59,100 bases of DNA from Methanobacteriota archaeon (GCA_016841665.1 JAENYT010000010.1:1-59100), one strand, 5' to 3'. Shown: positions 44,921-53,103, numbered from the stretch's first letter. Made by a program: numbers and translations. Notes: a model not told the origin generated them from the letters alone.

Positions 44921-46111
44921 TCACCACCGCTCCCTGCAGTAGTCGAGGGTCTGTTTGAATGCCTCCCCGATGAGCCGCATGGACTCGTCAGTAAGGAACC
45001 CTTGTTCCAGTGCGATGATCTTGAAGAGGTTGCCGCTCTTCCCCTGCTCATTCCCACCGTGGAACGAGGTCCATGTTTCGCCATCCTTGGAGATGAGAAA
45101 ATTGTTGCCGTGGGTTGAACCGTAGACAGGGTGTGCACCCCGCTCGCCCGGGAGGATTCCCGTGTATTGAGACAGGGACGGCATCCGGGCCTTCAGGTCC
45201 TCGATGTCGTCGTTGCTCTTTTTCTTCGCCCCACTCTTCACCCACCGTTCCCGGGCGAGCGCTGACCGTAGGCGGGTCATGCCCTGCTGCCGCTGCCGCC
45301 GCCGTTCTTCCCGGACGGCCGGGTGCTCTTCGGCTTCGACACCATCCCGGATGAGGGCATCGAGATTGCCACCAGACCGGAGGTAGTCATTCAGATCGAC
45401 CTTATCCGTGCCGTCCGGGCGGGGGATGGTGCCGATGTAGACCGGCAGGATACCGTGCGTCATGAGGGCGAGGGCGGTTTTGGTTGCACCCTGCAGTCCG
45501 GCACCGCTCTCCTCGTTGTCGTTGATGATGTAGACGGCAGAGGCGGGCCTGCAGTATTCTGCAGCATCGTCTATCCGTTCGGCCTTGAACCTCGTTGTTA
45601 CGGGGCTGATGCAAGGCCATCCTGCCTGCTGGACGATCATCGCATCGGTGATGCCCTCGGTAATGATCAGGGGCTCGCCGGGTTTCACGGACGGGAATCC
45701 GAAAATGGGCTCTTTCGGGCCGGTGTCGGTCACGACCTGCTTTTTGTATTTCGCCGGTTCTGTGTCATGGTATGCCGGGGTCTCCGGGGTGGCACGGCCG
45801 ATGAAATACAGCGGTTTGCCGTTTGCGTCCAGATAGGGGAACACGATGCGCCCCCGGAGGAGATCACCGGCACCGGATCGGCCGTCATGTTCCCACCGTG
45901 AGCACAGCCCGGAGGCGATGATCTGGGCGGACTTGTGGCCGTGGTTCATGAGGTGCATGAGGAGGGCGGTGCCGTCCGGCGGGGCATAGCCGATGCGCAT
46001 GCGCTCGGCGAACTCCTCATGGAACCCGTAGCGGTCCCGGAGGAATTGCCGGTGCTCATCGGTTAGGTGCCGTTGGTAGAACGTGCAGGCAGCATCGAGA
46101 AGTTGGTTCAT
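44921..46111 (-). CDS. TOPRIM-domain primase of plasmid/phage type
   Basis: 396 residues. The TOPRIM core has Leu-Ile-Ile-Thr-Glu-Gly-Ile-Thr-Asp-Ala (conserved Glu, about residue 150) and Tyr-Ile-Ile-Asn-Asp-Asn-Glu (Asp-x-Asp-like, about 200). The N-terminal ~100 residues (Leu-Leu-Arg-Gly-Arg-Ile-Val-Phe-Pro-Tyr) resemble the DnaG catalytic core's RNAP-basic region. The C-terminus shows a His/Gly-rich Phe-His-Gly-Gly-Asn-Glu-Gln-Gly-Lys-Ser-Gly-Asn, like a primase zinc domain that has lost its Cys. It likely primes element replication. The ATG at 46111 overlaps the helicase stop by ATGA. Confidence 0.75.
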   Translation of the reverse strand: MNQLLDAACTFYQRHLTDEHRQFLRDRYGFHEEFAERMRIGYAPPDGTALLMHLMNHGHKSAQIIASGLCSRWEHDGRSGAGDLLRGRIVFPYLDANGKPLYFIGRATPETPAYHDTEPAKYKKQVVTDTGPKEPIFGFPSVKPGEPLIITEGITDAMIVQQAGWPCISPVTTRFKAERIDDAAEYCRPASAVYIINDNEESGAGLQGATKTALALMTHGILPVYIGTIPRPDGTDKVDLNDYLRSGGNLDALIRDGVEAEEHPAVREERRRQRQQGMTRLRSALARERWVKSGAKKKSNDDIEDLKARMPSLSQYTGILPGERGAHPVYGSTHGNNFLISKDGETWTSFHGGNEQGKSGNLFKIIALEQGFLTDESMRLIGEAFKQTLDYCRERW

Positions 46112-47826
46112 GACCATCGCCCCACCCCCGACAGGAGTGGGCATGCTGGATGCTGACCCCAATCGAAAAAAATGAGCACGTGGGCAGCCCTTGTTGCCCC
46201 GACATAGTATATGCGGGCTTCCTCTGCTCGGTGGAGGGGGGAGGCCAGTATGTCCACCATCCCCTTCAAATACCCGGTGTGCAGCATCACGACCTCAGTT
46301 TCCAACCCCTTTGCCGCGTGGATCGTGTCGATTTTGACCATGTGGGGAGGGATGGTGCTGCCCCCACGATTCTCCCGGGCGATACACGCTTCCACCTGTT
46401 GAATGGCCCATGGACGAAGGTTTAAATGACCAAATACCCTGTTTCCGAGATGTTCGCCTATCAGATCGTTGATATGCCCCACCCGCGGGGCGGTGTTCTT
46501 CGTATTCACCCGGAACATGATGATTGCATGCTGTCGCCGCGATGGGGGGATGACGGCAGTGAGTATGTTTTCAGCCTCACCGGCCGTGATGGGGTCGATG
46601 TCGGATCCGGTGATGTACCGTTTGAGCCCCTTCGTCAGGGTCCACAGATCGACCAATACTCCATCCTCTAGGCAGTCATCGTCCTTTCCGACCCGTATGT
46701 TGCCCCATCGAGCTACCCACCTATCGCGAATGCCGACACACGGGATCCCGGCCGTGCTCAGGTCCTTCGCAATCGAACGCGTGTGGCGCTTGAATCGGGA
46801 TAAGATGAAAACCGGGCTATTCGGAGCGGCTTTTCGTGCCTCCTCGACCTGTTGTACCAAGTGTCCAATCCCGGTGGGAGAGACGCGATACACAAAACCG
46901 GATTGTGGTTTTGGTGCAACATTTGCCGGTTTTCCTAAAATCTGCTCCGCTACCCCCATGATGCGGATCGGGCACCGGTGAGATTCCGGGCGGCTGCCGT
47001 CTTCACGCGCTCCCCGATCTTCAGCGGGGATACGGAGGAACAGGTCGGGGGATGCGCCCCGGAAACCGTAGATGGACTGGTCCGGATCGCCTGCAAGGTA
47101 GACGCGGGCTGTGTCGGGGTGGTTCATCCAGTGACGGAGCAGGGCGTCCTGCAGCGGGCTCACGTCCTGGTATTCGTCCACAAAAAGCACCCGGCCCGGG
47201 GGGTCCACCTTTTCAACGAGGGCCAATTGGACATAATCGGCATGCTCATATACGCCCATTTTTTCCTTATATTCCGACCATTCGGTTAGAATATCCGGGA
47301 TATAACAAGGTGAGCCCGTGAGCCGGAGGCCCAATGCGGATGATGCCACGATCCATTGCTCGGGGGGGAGCATGTTTGCGGTGAGATACGCCCCCATGGC
47401 GACAAGAGCGTTGCCGAAGGGTATGGATGAGCGGTTCAAATCCTCCCGGTCCCTGACTCCGAACGTGGGGTTGTAGGGGATGTTGCGCTCTTCCATGAAT
47501 TTCGAGTAGATTTTTCCCTTCTTTGAATCCCCGGGCGTTATCACCTGTTCGCGAAGATCCTCGATCAGTCCGTGGGCTCTACATGACCGCAGGGCGGTCG
47601 CATCGATGGTAGAGCACCGCTGGTGGATCGTTTTTCCCGTCTCCTCGGGGAAGACCGTTGTGTGGAGCCGGATTGCCATATCGGATGCCTGTGAACGGGA
47701 GAACGTCATGAGACGCATGTCATGGATGGTCCGACCGGAGGCAACCTCGTTGCCAACATCTCCGAGCAGCGCATGGGTCTTCCCGGCACCCGGGCCACCC
47801 CTCCACCTGATAATCTCGGTGGTCAT
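46108..47826 (-). CDS. SF1 UvrD/PcrA-like DNA helicase
   Basis: 572 residues. Motif I Gly-Gly-Pro-Gly-Ala-Gly-Lys-Thr (about 10-17), motif II Phe-Val-Asp-Glu-Tyr-Gln-Asp-Val (about 240), motif III Leu-Ala-Gly-Asp-Pro-Asp-Gln-Ser-Ile-Tyr-Gly-Phe-Arg-Gly and a C-terminal Thr-Ile-His-Ala-Ala-Lys-Gly-Leu-Glu and Tyr-Val-Gly-Ala-Thr-Arg-Ala define a UvrD-family 3'-5' helicase. Coupled to the primase, it is probably the replicative or repair helicase of the element. Start 47826 is preferred because motif I follows at once, as usual; a longer frame from 47877 extends into the repeat region. Confidence 0.88.
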   Translation of the reverse strand: MTTEIIRWRGGPGAGKTHALLGDVGNEVASGRTIHDMRLMTFSRSQASDMAIRLHTTVFPEETGKTIHQRCSTIDATALRSCRAHGLIEDLREQVITPGDSKKGKIYSKFMEERNIPYNPTFGVRDREDLNRSSIPFGNALVAMGAYLTANMLPPEQWIVASSALGLRLTGSPCYIPDILTEWSEYKEKMGVYEHADYVQLALVEKVDPPGRVLFVDEYQDVSPLQDALLRHWMNHPDTARVYLAGDPDQSIYGFRGASPDLFLRIPAEDRGAREDGSRPESHRCPIRIMGVAEQILGKPANVAPKPQSGFVYRVSPTGIGHLVQQVEEARKAAPNSPVFILSRFKRHTRSIAKDLSTAGIPCVGIRDRWVARWGNIRVGKDDDCLEDGVLVDLWTLTKGLKRYITGSDIDPITAGEAENILTAVIPPSRRQHAIIMFRVNTKNTAPRVGHINDLIGEHLGNRVFGHLNLRPWAIQQVEACIARENRGGSTIPPHMVKIDTIHAAKGLETEVVMLHTGYLKGMVDILASPLHRAEEARIYYVGATRAAHVLIFFDWGQHPACPLLSGVGRWS

Positions 47827-47922
47827 GCTGGCCGCCTCCTCTCTTCTGATCGCATGCGAGGGATGTAGAAGCACCATTCTGCGCTCATACTAACCTCCCC
47901 TCCCAAAAAGAAGCGATGTGCA

Positions 47923-48107
47923 GGTGTTACGGGTGAGCAAAATTCACCCGTCACGCATTCACGGTGAGATTTTGCTAATCTGAGTGATATTCTCACTCTG
48001 TTCGTGTCGGTGTGACAGGTGACAGGTGTGACAGGTGGGTTTATGCTCGCACCATTTGGTGCAAGTTGTCGTCTCGCACGTGTCACAGGGGGTTCACCCG
48101 TCACACA
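47923..48107. repeat. Iteron-like repeat cluster (candidate replication origin)
   Basis: Variants of TGTGACAGGT / ACCCGTCACA recur in both orientations: about 47924-47934 (TGTTACGGGTGA), 47944-47954 (inverted), 48011-48020, 48020-48027 (partial), 48027-48036, 48079-48089 (GTGTCACAGGG) and 48094-48106 (inverted). A palindrome GCACCATTTGGTGC lies at about 48049-48062. The cluster sits in the noncoding 47827-48118 gap just upstream of the helicase-primase pair and downstream of the 307-residue protein, a typical place for a plasmid origin or operator array. Confidence 0.6.
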
Positions 48108-48118
48108 TCCTCCCGTCA

Positions 48119-49042
48119 TCATACCTCCTCTCCCCCTGCGGCGCGGGGGATATCCGACACAACCGTCGCCCCATACGTCTCGGCATTGAACTCTGGATTG
48201 AAGCCCCACGCCCTCCGAAAAGCCTTGTTTACCCTAAACGATTTGGATTCGGCGACCACAACCCCACATTTTTGGAGGTATTTTGCGAAGCTGGAGTCCG
48301 TCTCGCTCTTCCCGTCTTCCCGGAGAATCGATTTGATGAGTGCGTTTGATACCCACAACGGCCCACCCTCTTCGAGGTAGAGGCCGGAATCGTGTTCAAT
48401 GAGCCCCACTGGCGTATCGAAACACTTTCTGGTGCTAATTAGGGTCTGCAGCCGCTCGGTTGCATCCTCCCAAACGGACTTCGCCCCGAGTGGCTCGGTT
48501 TCCTCCGCTATGGATAGCCAATATTCCTGAATTTCCTCAAAATCGTTTCTTGTGGCTTTCAAGGGACTGCGCGGGTGCGATGCTATCCACCGCTCGTTCA
48601 GAGTGATGGGTTTGAGTGCTGCCATCTCCCTGCTTGAAAACGTGAGCGTTTCCCCACCTTCTAGTTCCACGTGGTAGGCGGGGGGATCGGTGAGTTCCAC
48701 CAACACCCGCACAGTCGCGCCGACAGCCCGCGCCACCGGCTCGGATGTCAGCGCGTCCGTGTCGGGAGAACCGCGCATATCCTCGAAGTACTCCACGATT
48801 TTCTTTTTGATCGGGTTCTCTTTCAGGCTCTCGTCAACCTCCGAAATCCGCTTTGTCACTCTCCCGGGGAGGCGGGAATCAAGCCACGGTTTTGTTTTGG
48901 ATGGTTCGGCGACCATCTCCTCCCCGTTCCGGGTGATGATCGTCAGCCATCCATCTCGGGCGGCGGCGACCTCAATGCTGAGGTCCCATATCAAACTGAC
49001 CGGCCCGGTGGAGGAGCGGCGGGCTCCTGTCGTCCCTGTCAT
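48119..49042 (-). CDS. Unknown protein next to the iterons; candidate replication initiator
   Basis: 307 residues, not recognised. It is rich in charged residues. The last ~80 residues (Leu-Trp-Val-Ser-Asn-Ala-Leu-Ile-Lys-Ser-Ile-Leu...Phe-Arg-Val-Asn-Lys-Ala-Phe-Arg-Arg-Ala-Trp-Gly-Phe) could fold as a winged helix, resembling the C-terminus of some archaeal plasmid and virus replication proteins. Position beside iteron-like repeats and in the operon ahead of the helicase is the reason to suggest initiation. Its ATG overlaps the small membrane gene stop by ATGA. Confidence 0.5.
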   Translation of the reverse strand: MTGTTGARRSSTGPVSLIWDLSIEVAAARDGWLTIITRNGEEMVAEPSKTKPWLDSRLPGRVTKRISEVDESLKENPIKKKIVEYFEDMRGSPDTDALTSEPVARAVGATVRVLVELTDPPAYHVELEGGETLTFSSREMAALKPITLNERWIASHPRSPLKATRNDFEEIQEYWLSIAEETEPLGAKSVWEDATERLQTLISTRKCFDTPVGLIEHDSGLYLEEGGPLWVSNALIKSILREDGKSETDSSFAKYLQKCGVVVAESKSFRVNKAFRRAWGFNPEFNAETYGATVVSDIPRAAGGEEV

Positions 49043-49197
49043 ACAGCCATCCCCCCCATGAGCCCGGCCACCAGCAGGGCCATTAAGATCATACCAACAG
49101 CCATCCCGATCAGGAAGTGCCAGGTGCTCATCGGCCCCACCTCTGCAGCCATAGGAGAGCCAGCCGGGCCATCCACTCTAACAAATCCATCATTCAT
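49039..49197 (-). CDS. 52-residue membrane protein
   Basis: The frame reads Met-Asn-Asp-Gly-Phe-Val-Arg-Val-Asp-Gly..., followed by a hydrophobic segment (about residues 27-50: Phe-Leu-Ile-Gly-Met-Ala-Val-Gly-Met-Ile-Leu-Met-Ala-Leu-Leu-Val-Ala-Gly-Leu). It overlaps the upstream gene by 8 bases (ATGAATGA) and the downstream gene by ATGA, so it fills the space exactly. That is the main evidence it is real. Function unknown. Confidence 0.55.
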   Translation of the reverse strand: MNDGFVRVDGPAGSPMAAEVGPMSTWHFLIGMAVGMILMALLVAGLMGGMAV

Positions 49198-49657
49198 CCC
49201 CCCGTCCATCCCTCATGGCGGTCAGCCAATCGTGGCAGAACAGATCCCCGCCCCGCGGAGCCTGCTTGTAGTTGTCCCTCTCGATCTGCAACAGGAGAGC
49301 GCCGATGGCTTCATAAGCCATGTATCGGGGAGATTCCCAACAGGTGTGCCGCAATGCCTGGACGATCTTTGCCAGATCAGCATCCTCAATCCACAGCCCC
49401 GCCCAGTGTTTCATCACGTGAATGGTCCATCGCCCAGTATCATGCATCTGGGCCAGATGTAGTGCATACGTGGAAATGCGGTGTTTTCGGGGGGTGAAGT
49501 ACGAATTGTCAATCAAATAGGTCCCCGTGGTGTGGCCGTGAAGAGCCGAATAGGCCGCATGATCCGGCCCGCATGGGGCCCACAGGGGGCTTCGCACCTC
49601 GATCGGAGGGCGAGTGTATTTAACTGATGCCGATATACCATCATCGTACACACGCAT
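49190..49657 (-). CDS. Unknown protein of the mobile element
   Basis: 155 residues, not recognised. It is rich in His, Trp and Tyr (Leu-His-Leu-Ala-Gln-Met-His-Asp-Thr-Gly-Arg-Trp-Thr-Ile-His-Val-Met-Lys-His-Trp) and looks like a compact mixed fold with no visible catalytic motif. The ATG at 49657 is used; a TTG three codons upstream extends the frame. It is the first gene of a three-gene coupled set (49657, 49197, 49042). Confidence 0.5.
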   Translation of the reverse strand: MRVYDDGISASVKYTRPPIEVRSPLWAPCGPDHAAYSALHGHTTGTYLIDNSYFTPRKHRISTYALHLAQMHDTGRWTIHVMKHWAGLWIEDADLAKIVQALRHTCWESPRYMAYEAIGALLLQIERDNYKQAPRGGDLFCHDWLTAMRDGRGDE

Positions 49658-49693
49658 CACCCCCAAGGTTTTCCGGTGCTTGTGTTTGTGTTG

Positions 49694-49846
49694 TCAAGGA
49701 TACCGCCCCCCTGCCACGGGGGCGGCTTCATCATTCTCGATGATTTTGGCCTCCCCGTCTTCCTGCAATAACAGAATGATGGCCTTATTAATTTTCGGCA
49801 GCATTTCAAACGTTTTTCGCTGCACGATGAGGATGTCGCCACTCAT
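49694..49846 (-). CDS. Small 50-residue protein of the mobile element
   Basis: Met-Ser-Gly-Asp-Ile-Leu-Ile-Val-Gln-Arg-Lys-Thr-Phe-Glu-Met-Leu, with an amphipathic helix to about residue 35, ending Gly-Gly-Arg-Tyr-Pro. It starts with an ATGA overlap on the wHTH gene stop and uses ordinary codons. This makes it likely real despite its size. Function unknown. Confidence 0.5.
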   Translation of the reverse strand: MSGDILIVQRKTFEMLPKINKAIILLLQEDGEAKIIENDEAAPVAGGRYP

Positions 49847-50103
49847 GCTAACACCTCACCGGCCAGGGGTCCGGCGGTCAGCATATGAAACCGGCCCATG
49901 ATACGTGTATCAGAAATGTAGCCCAATTGAACGAGTTTATAGACTCGGTTCCTGATTGTCACGACCGTAAGGCCGCTGTGTTCAGTCGCCCTCGCGACAT
50001 CCGGGACCGAACAGGGCCCATGTTCATCAACAAACTCAACGATCTCTACGTTTAATGGATCCAATTTTTCGCTTAAAGCGACATTTTGCGGTTTTTTACC
50101 CAT
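49843..50103 (-). CDS. Winged-helix DNA-binding protein
   Basis: 86 residues. Val-Glu-Ile-Val-Glu-Phe-Val-Asp-Glu-His-Gly-Pro-Cys-Ser-Val-Pro-Asp-Val-Ala-Arg, a recognition-helix segment Val-Thr-Ile-Arg-Asn-Arg-Val-Tyr-Lys-Leu and a wing Tyr-Ile-Ser-Asp-Thr-Arg make a clear wHTH. It is a likely regulator of the element. A TATA-like TGTTATAATAG (about 50150-50160) fits start 50103. The frame stays open to a GTG at 50268 that lies ~35 bases below a stronger CTTTATATAG box (50301-50310), so a 141-residue form is possible. Confidence 0.65.
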   Translation of the reverse strand: MGKKPQNVALSEKLDPLNVEIVEFVDEHGPCSVPDVARATEHSGLTVVTIRNRVYKLVQLGYISDTRIMGRFHMLTAGPLAGEVLA

Positions 50104-50691
50104 TGCTTCGTTCGCCTTCCCGCAAAGCTCAGGGCAGGCACCGGGCCGAAAACTATTATAACAGGTAACTATGTATGTATGTGTGACCTGTTGTGAGGTA
50201 ACATTGGGTCCCGGTGGTTGGATGGCGTCAACATCCGACCGCCCTATTCCTTGCTTTTGAATACCCACCGGGCATTCGATGATCCATGCTCATCGTTTGT
50301 CTATATAAAGGTAGAGTGTATATCGCACCACAAAACGTTACGTTTCCGGGGTTGTTTTCCTCTTTAGTCCGAGGTATCCGGCGCAAATTTTCAGGTGATT
50401 TTAAGAATGGGGCCCGTGGTGGAGAAAAATAAAACGTTACGGTCGCACGAAATGTCCTCTTTCCCGGAAAAAACGGTAAAAAATGTCCAATGGACCTGTC
50501 TCAATACCCATCGTGGTCTAGACCATCTTTGCATATGGTGGAGAACAACAAACCAATAATAGAGCCTTTTTCCTTAAAATATCCTGAAATCTGCGAAATT
50601 GCCATCAAAAGATGTTGAGCGCCCTGTCCATAGGGGGCGCGCGTGGATATGGCAAAATAGTATCGGTGGTGGTGCGGGGGTGCCGCACCCC
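50104..50691. promoter_or_regulatory. Noncoding region between the wHTH operon and the integrase gene
   Basis: No gene is supported from about 50310 to 50691. Signals seen: TATA box CTTTATATAG on the minus strand (50301-50310), direct repeats AAAACGTTACG at 50332-50342 and 50431-50441, palindrome TGGTCTAGACCA at 50514-50525, and a stem GCGCCC/GGGCGC near 50618-50640 just after the integrase stop codon. The repeats could be operator sites or recombinase arm sites. Confidence 0.4.
50514..50525. repeat. Second copy of palindrome TGGTCTAGACCA
   Basis: It is identical to the core of the 44631-44644 palindrome. Both copies lie in the element's noncoding regions upstream of leftward operons headed by HTH proteins, which suggests a shared DNA-binding protein. 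Confidence 0.55.
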
Positions 50692-51858
50692 TCAGTCCGT
50701 GAGCTGTGCGAGGAATTTGTCGAGCCGCCTGAGTTTTTCGGGGTCCCTCATGAACGCCGCCGTGGACGCTTCCACAACCCGGTTCATTTTCTCCAGCTCT
50801 TCCAGCCGCTCCTGCAGCTCCTTGTTCTGCTCCCGCAGCGTCTTCACCTCTTGCCGCACCGCAGGATCCCCGGTGTTGATTGTCACCATCTCCATGCCAC
50901 GTTCGTACTGTTCTGACAATTGCTCGATGGTAAACCTCCTATAAGCGAGCTCCAACCCATCAGCGTGGCCAATAAACGCCTCAACAACATCGGCGGGGAT
51001 TTTCAGGGCCATATTGGTGCGGAAAAACTTTCTGAGACCGTGCACCCGGACCTTGTTAAGCCGTGTCCGCTCATCGCGGCTGAAAAGACCCGCTTTAATC
51101 ACGGCACGGTCCCAAAAATAATGGAAATTTGTTTTTGATGTTTGAAACACCCGGGGATCGTTGTCCCGATACCTGAGACTCAATCCCGCGCCCTTTGACC
51201 GGGCCCGTGAGTGGTAGTCTTCCCTAACACGCAACCACTCAATTAACGTCTCCTTCGCCTCCTCGGAGATGAACGTGTCGCGCGCTTCTTTGGATTTTGT
51301 GATCTCCGGCCGAAGGTGGACCCGTGCAGGTGTGCTGCTCAAATCGATATCACGATCCTCTAGCAGCAAGAGCTCCCCGATGCGGACCCCCGACGATGCA
51401 AGAACCAGCACGGCCGCCCTACCCCGGATGTCGAGGTGCGCCAAAATTTTGGCGATGGTCTCCCGGGTGATGATCTCCTCTTGGGTAACAGGCCGATCCT
51501 TCGGGAGCCTTCGACGAACACGTTTCAGATCGTCCCGCTCGATCCTAATTTTGTTGTGTGCCATCCATTCACAGACCCCCGCCACATTATTCCCTTGTGT
51601 TTTTGCGGCCATGTTTTTCTCCCTCAGAAATACTATAAACCGCTGCAGGTCATGGACAGGATCCCGCTCCTCCGCTTTCACCTCTTGGACGTACTGTGCG
51701 GCCAGCTCTTCATACCGGGCGATCTCCTCGGGTGTTGCGTTCCTCTTCTCCCGGTGAAAATTATAACAGTGGGTCATGAAATTGAACAACGCCGCCTTAT
51801 ATGCGCTCCGTGTGCCATTAGCACTGTAGAGTGAGATGAAATCCTCAATTGGTGACAT
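50692..51858 (-). CDS. int: Tyrosine recombinase (phage integrase family) of the element
   Basis: 388 residues. The SAM-like core-binding domain (about 1-115) is followed by the catalytic domain with Arg159 (Ser-Gly-Val-Arg-Ile-Gly-Glu), Lys near 190, His273-x-x-Arg276 (Val-His-Gly-Leu-Arg-Lys-Phe-Phe), His298 (Ile-Gly-His-Ala-Asp) and nucleophile Tyr306. The last ~60 residues form a coiled coil (Leu-Arg-Glu-Gln-Asn-Lys-Glu-Leu-Gln-Glu-Arg-Leu). A TATA-like ATTTTATTA (about 51882-51890) sits ~27 bases above 51858, favouring this leaderless start over ATG 51882 or GTG 51918, the latter being within attR. It lies next to attR and should catalyse recombination at radC. Confidence 0.93.
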   Translation of the reverse strand: MSPIEDFISLYSANGTRSAYKAALFNFMTHCYNFHREKRNATPEEIARYEELAAQYVQEVKAEERDPVHDLQRFIVFLREKNMAAKTQGNNVAGVCEWMAHNKIRIERDDLKRVRRRLPKDRPVTQEEIITRETIAKILAHLDIRGRAAVLVLASSGVRIGELLLLEDRDIDLSSTPARVHLRPEITKSKEARDTFISEEAKETLIEWLRVREDYHSRARSKGAGLSLRYRDNDPRVFQTSKTNFHYFWDRAVIKAGLFSRDERTRLNKVRVHGLRKFFRTNMALKIPADVVEAFIGHADGLELAYRRFTIEQLSEQYERGMEMVTINTGDPAVRQEVKTLREQNKELQERLEELEKMNRVVEASTAAFMRDPEKLRRLDKFLAQLTD

Positions 51859-51909
51859 AAGAGAGTGATTGGTCCATGTCATAATAAAATTATTCCTAGC
51901 CCGCTCTAG

Positions 51910-51926
51910 CACAACCACCCTTCCGG
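51910..51926 (+). repeat. attR of the integrative element
   Basis: CACAACCACCCTTCCGG, identical to attL except for one G/C difference at position 14. The attR copy keeps the Pro-Ser-Gly codons expected for an intact RadC, so the chromosomal attB probably carried this version and attL's variant base came from the element. Confidence 0.85.
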
Positions 51927-52068
51927 CAATCCCGAACCGAGCGCCCAGGACCTCGAGATCACCCGCCAGCTGGCGGAAGCGGGATCGATTTTAGGCATCC
52001 GCGTTCTCGACCACCTCATCGTGGGAAGGAAGGGCCATGTGAGCCTGAAGGAGCGGGGGGTTCTGTAA
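51910..52068 (+). pseudogene. radC: radC 3' part, separated from its 5' part by the element
   Basis: Read from 51910 the frame gives [16 protein letters not shown], then [11 protein letters not shown] and stop at 52068. This is the RadC C-terminus with the second half of the JAMM motif (Ser-x-x-Asp) and the conserved Asp-His-Ile/Leu-Ile. It has no start codon or promoter of its own. Joined to 28569-29069 it restores a 219-residue protein. Confidence 0.92.
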
Positions 52069-52102
52069 CCACCATGCTGCCACTGCAGGGGATATCCTGC
52101 GT

Positions 52103-52714
52103 TCATGCCATCTGTTCCCTATCCCGCCGGATCAGCGTGCACATCTCCTTTGCCTTTCCGTAGGCCTCCTCCATCACCTCCGGCCGGGTGGTGATGTCTT
52201 TGATGGTGTCCATATCGTTCCTGAGCACCGTGTCCCACAGGGGGCAGTCGACGATCTCGCCGAAGGCCTCCACGGTGAGCAGCGCCCCGTCGAAGTCGTA
52301 GGAGACGTCCATCCCCCCGATGGACAGGAAGAGCATCCGGCGCACGGCGCGGTGCTCGGGAGAGATGAAGGATCGTTTTCGCTCGTACTTGGCCATGTAG
52401 TAGACCTGGAAGCGGTCCATGAACGACTTCAGGGCACCGGGGATGCCCATGGTCATGATGGGGGCGGCGATGATCAGCCCATCCATCTCCCGAAACTTCT
52501 CGTAGAAAGGAATCATGTCGTCCTGCATCCGGCAGGTCTCGTGCTCCACGCAGTAGAAGATCTCCATGCAGGGCCGGAACTTCAGGTGGGGGACGACTAC
52601 CTTCTCCACGTCGCAGCCGGCGTCTTCCGCACCCCGTATCGCCTCGTTGAGAAGCTTTGCGGTGTTCCCGCCGACGAGAGGGCTCCCGAGCAGTGCAATA
52701 ATCTTTGGCCGCAT
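52103..52714 (-). CDS. NADPH-dependent FMN reductase / iron-sulfur flavoprotein-like protein
   Basis: 203 residues of flavodoxin-like fold: Leu-Leu-Gly-Ser-Pro-Leu-Val-Gly-Gly-Asn-Thr (FMN phosphate loop, about 7-17) and Ile-Ile-Ala-Ala-Pro-Ile-Met-Thr-Met-Gly-Ile-Pro-Gly near residue 80. The usual Cys-x2-Cys-x2-Cys cluster motif of archaeal iron-sulfur flavoproteins is altered to Cys-x5-Cys-x5-Cys, so cluster binding is uncertain. Start 52714 begins the fold; upstream in-frame ATGs add a tail of doubtful value. Confidence 0.75.
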   Translation of the reverse strand: MRPKIIALLGSPLVGGNTAKLLNEAIRGAEDAGCDVEKVVVPHLKFRPCMEIFYCVEHETCRMQDDMIPFYEKFREMDGLIIAAPIMTMGIPGALKSFMDRFQVYYMAKYERKRSFISPEHRAVRRMLFLSIGGMDVSYDFDGALLTVEAFGEIVDCPLWDTVLRNDMDTIKDITTRPEVMEEAYGKAKEMCTLIRRDREQMA

Positions 52715-52828
52715 AGGGGGATATTCGCGAAGACCCTTCATCAACCTTTTCGTTGCGTTCCCGGTGAAACGAAGCACCATAAAGGAAAAATACGCCAATT
52801 TGTGTCTGATGCGTATTTTCAAACCATA

Positions 52829-52839
52829 ATTTTATATAA
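52829..52839 (+). promoter_or_regulatory. Promoter of the redox cluster
   Basis: ATAATTTTATATAAC contains a near-consensus archaeal TATA box about 32-40 bases before the ATG at 52870. It probably drives the genes 52870-54308. Confidence 0.6.
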
Positions 52840-52869
52840 CTCTAAGGATTATCACCTGTCAGTGAGACC

Positions 52870-53103
52870 ATGACAGAGACATCAGAGAGTCCCAAAAAAG
52901 TGAAGGCAGGTGAAAAAGTCGGTCCAGGGAAGTACGTCTGTATCGACTGCGGTCGTGAGATCCACATCGACGAGGTGGACAAAGACCTTGCCAAATGTCC
53001 TTCCTGTGCATGCGAGATCTACAACTGCTTCCCCATGACCCACATGCGCCCTGACATCAAGACACCGGAAGACGCCAAACATCCCCCAGAACGAAAGAAA
53101 TAA
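52870..53103 (+). CDS. Zinc-ribbon/rubredoxin-like small protein
   Basis: 77 residues with Tyr-Val-Cys-Ile-Asp-Cys-Gly (about 23-28) and Cys-Pro-Ser-Cys-Ala-Cys (about 43-48), a four-Cys metal knuckle pair. It is the first gene of the redox cluster. The spacing fits either zinc or a single iron, and the neighbours (desulforedoxin-like and peroxiredoxin) make an electron-transfer role possible. Flanking Lys/Pro-rich tails are probably disordered. Confidence 0.7.
   Translation: MTETSESPKKVKAGEKVGPGKYVCIDCGREIHIDEVDKDLAKCPSCACEIYNCFPMTHMRPDIKTPEDAKHPPERKK

Noticed and set aside
44491..45138. Minus-strand frame of 215 codons across the repeat-rich region
   Set aside because: Low-complexity His/Ser/Pro-rich translation with no start signal; it overlaps the primase 3' end.
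47823..48209. Minus-strand frame of 128 codons over the iteron region
   Set aside because: It overlaps the 3' end of a better-supported gene and its sequence is the translated repeats.
51859..51918. Longer recombinase starting at GTG 51918
   Set aside because: That start lies inside attR and would be lost on excision; a TATA box places the start at 51858.
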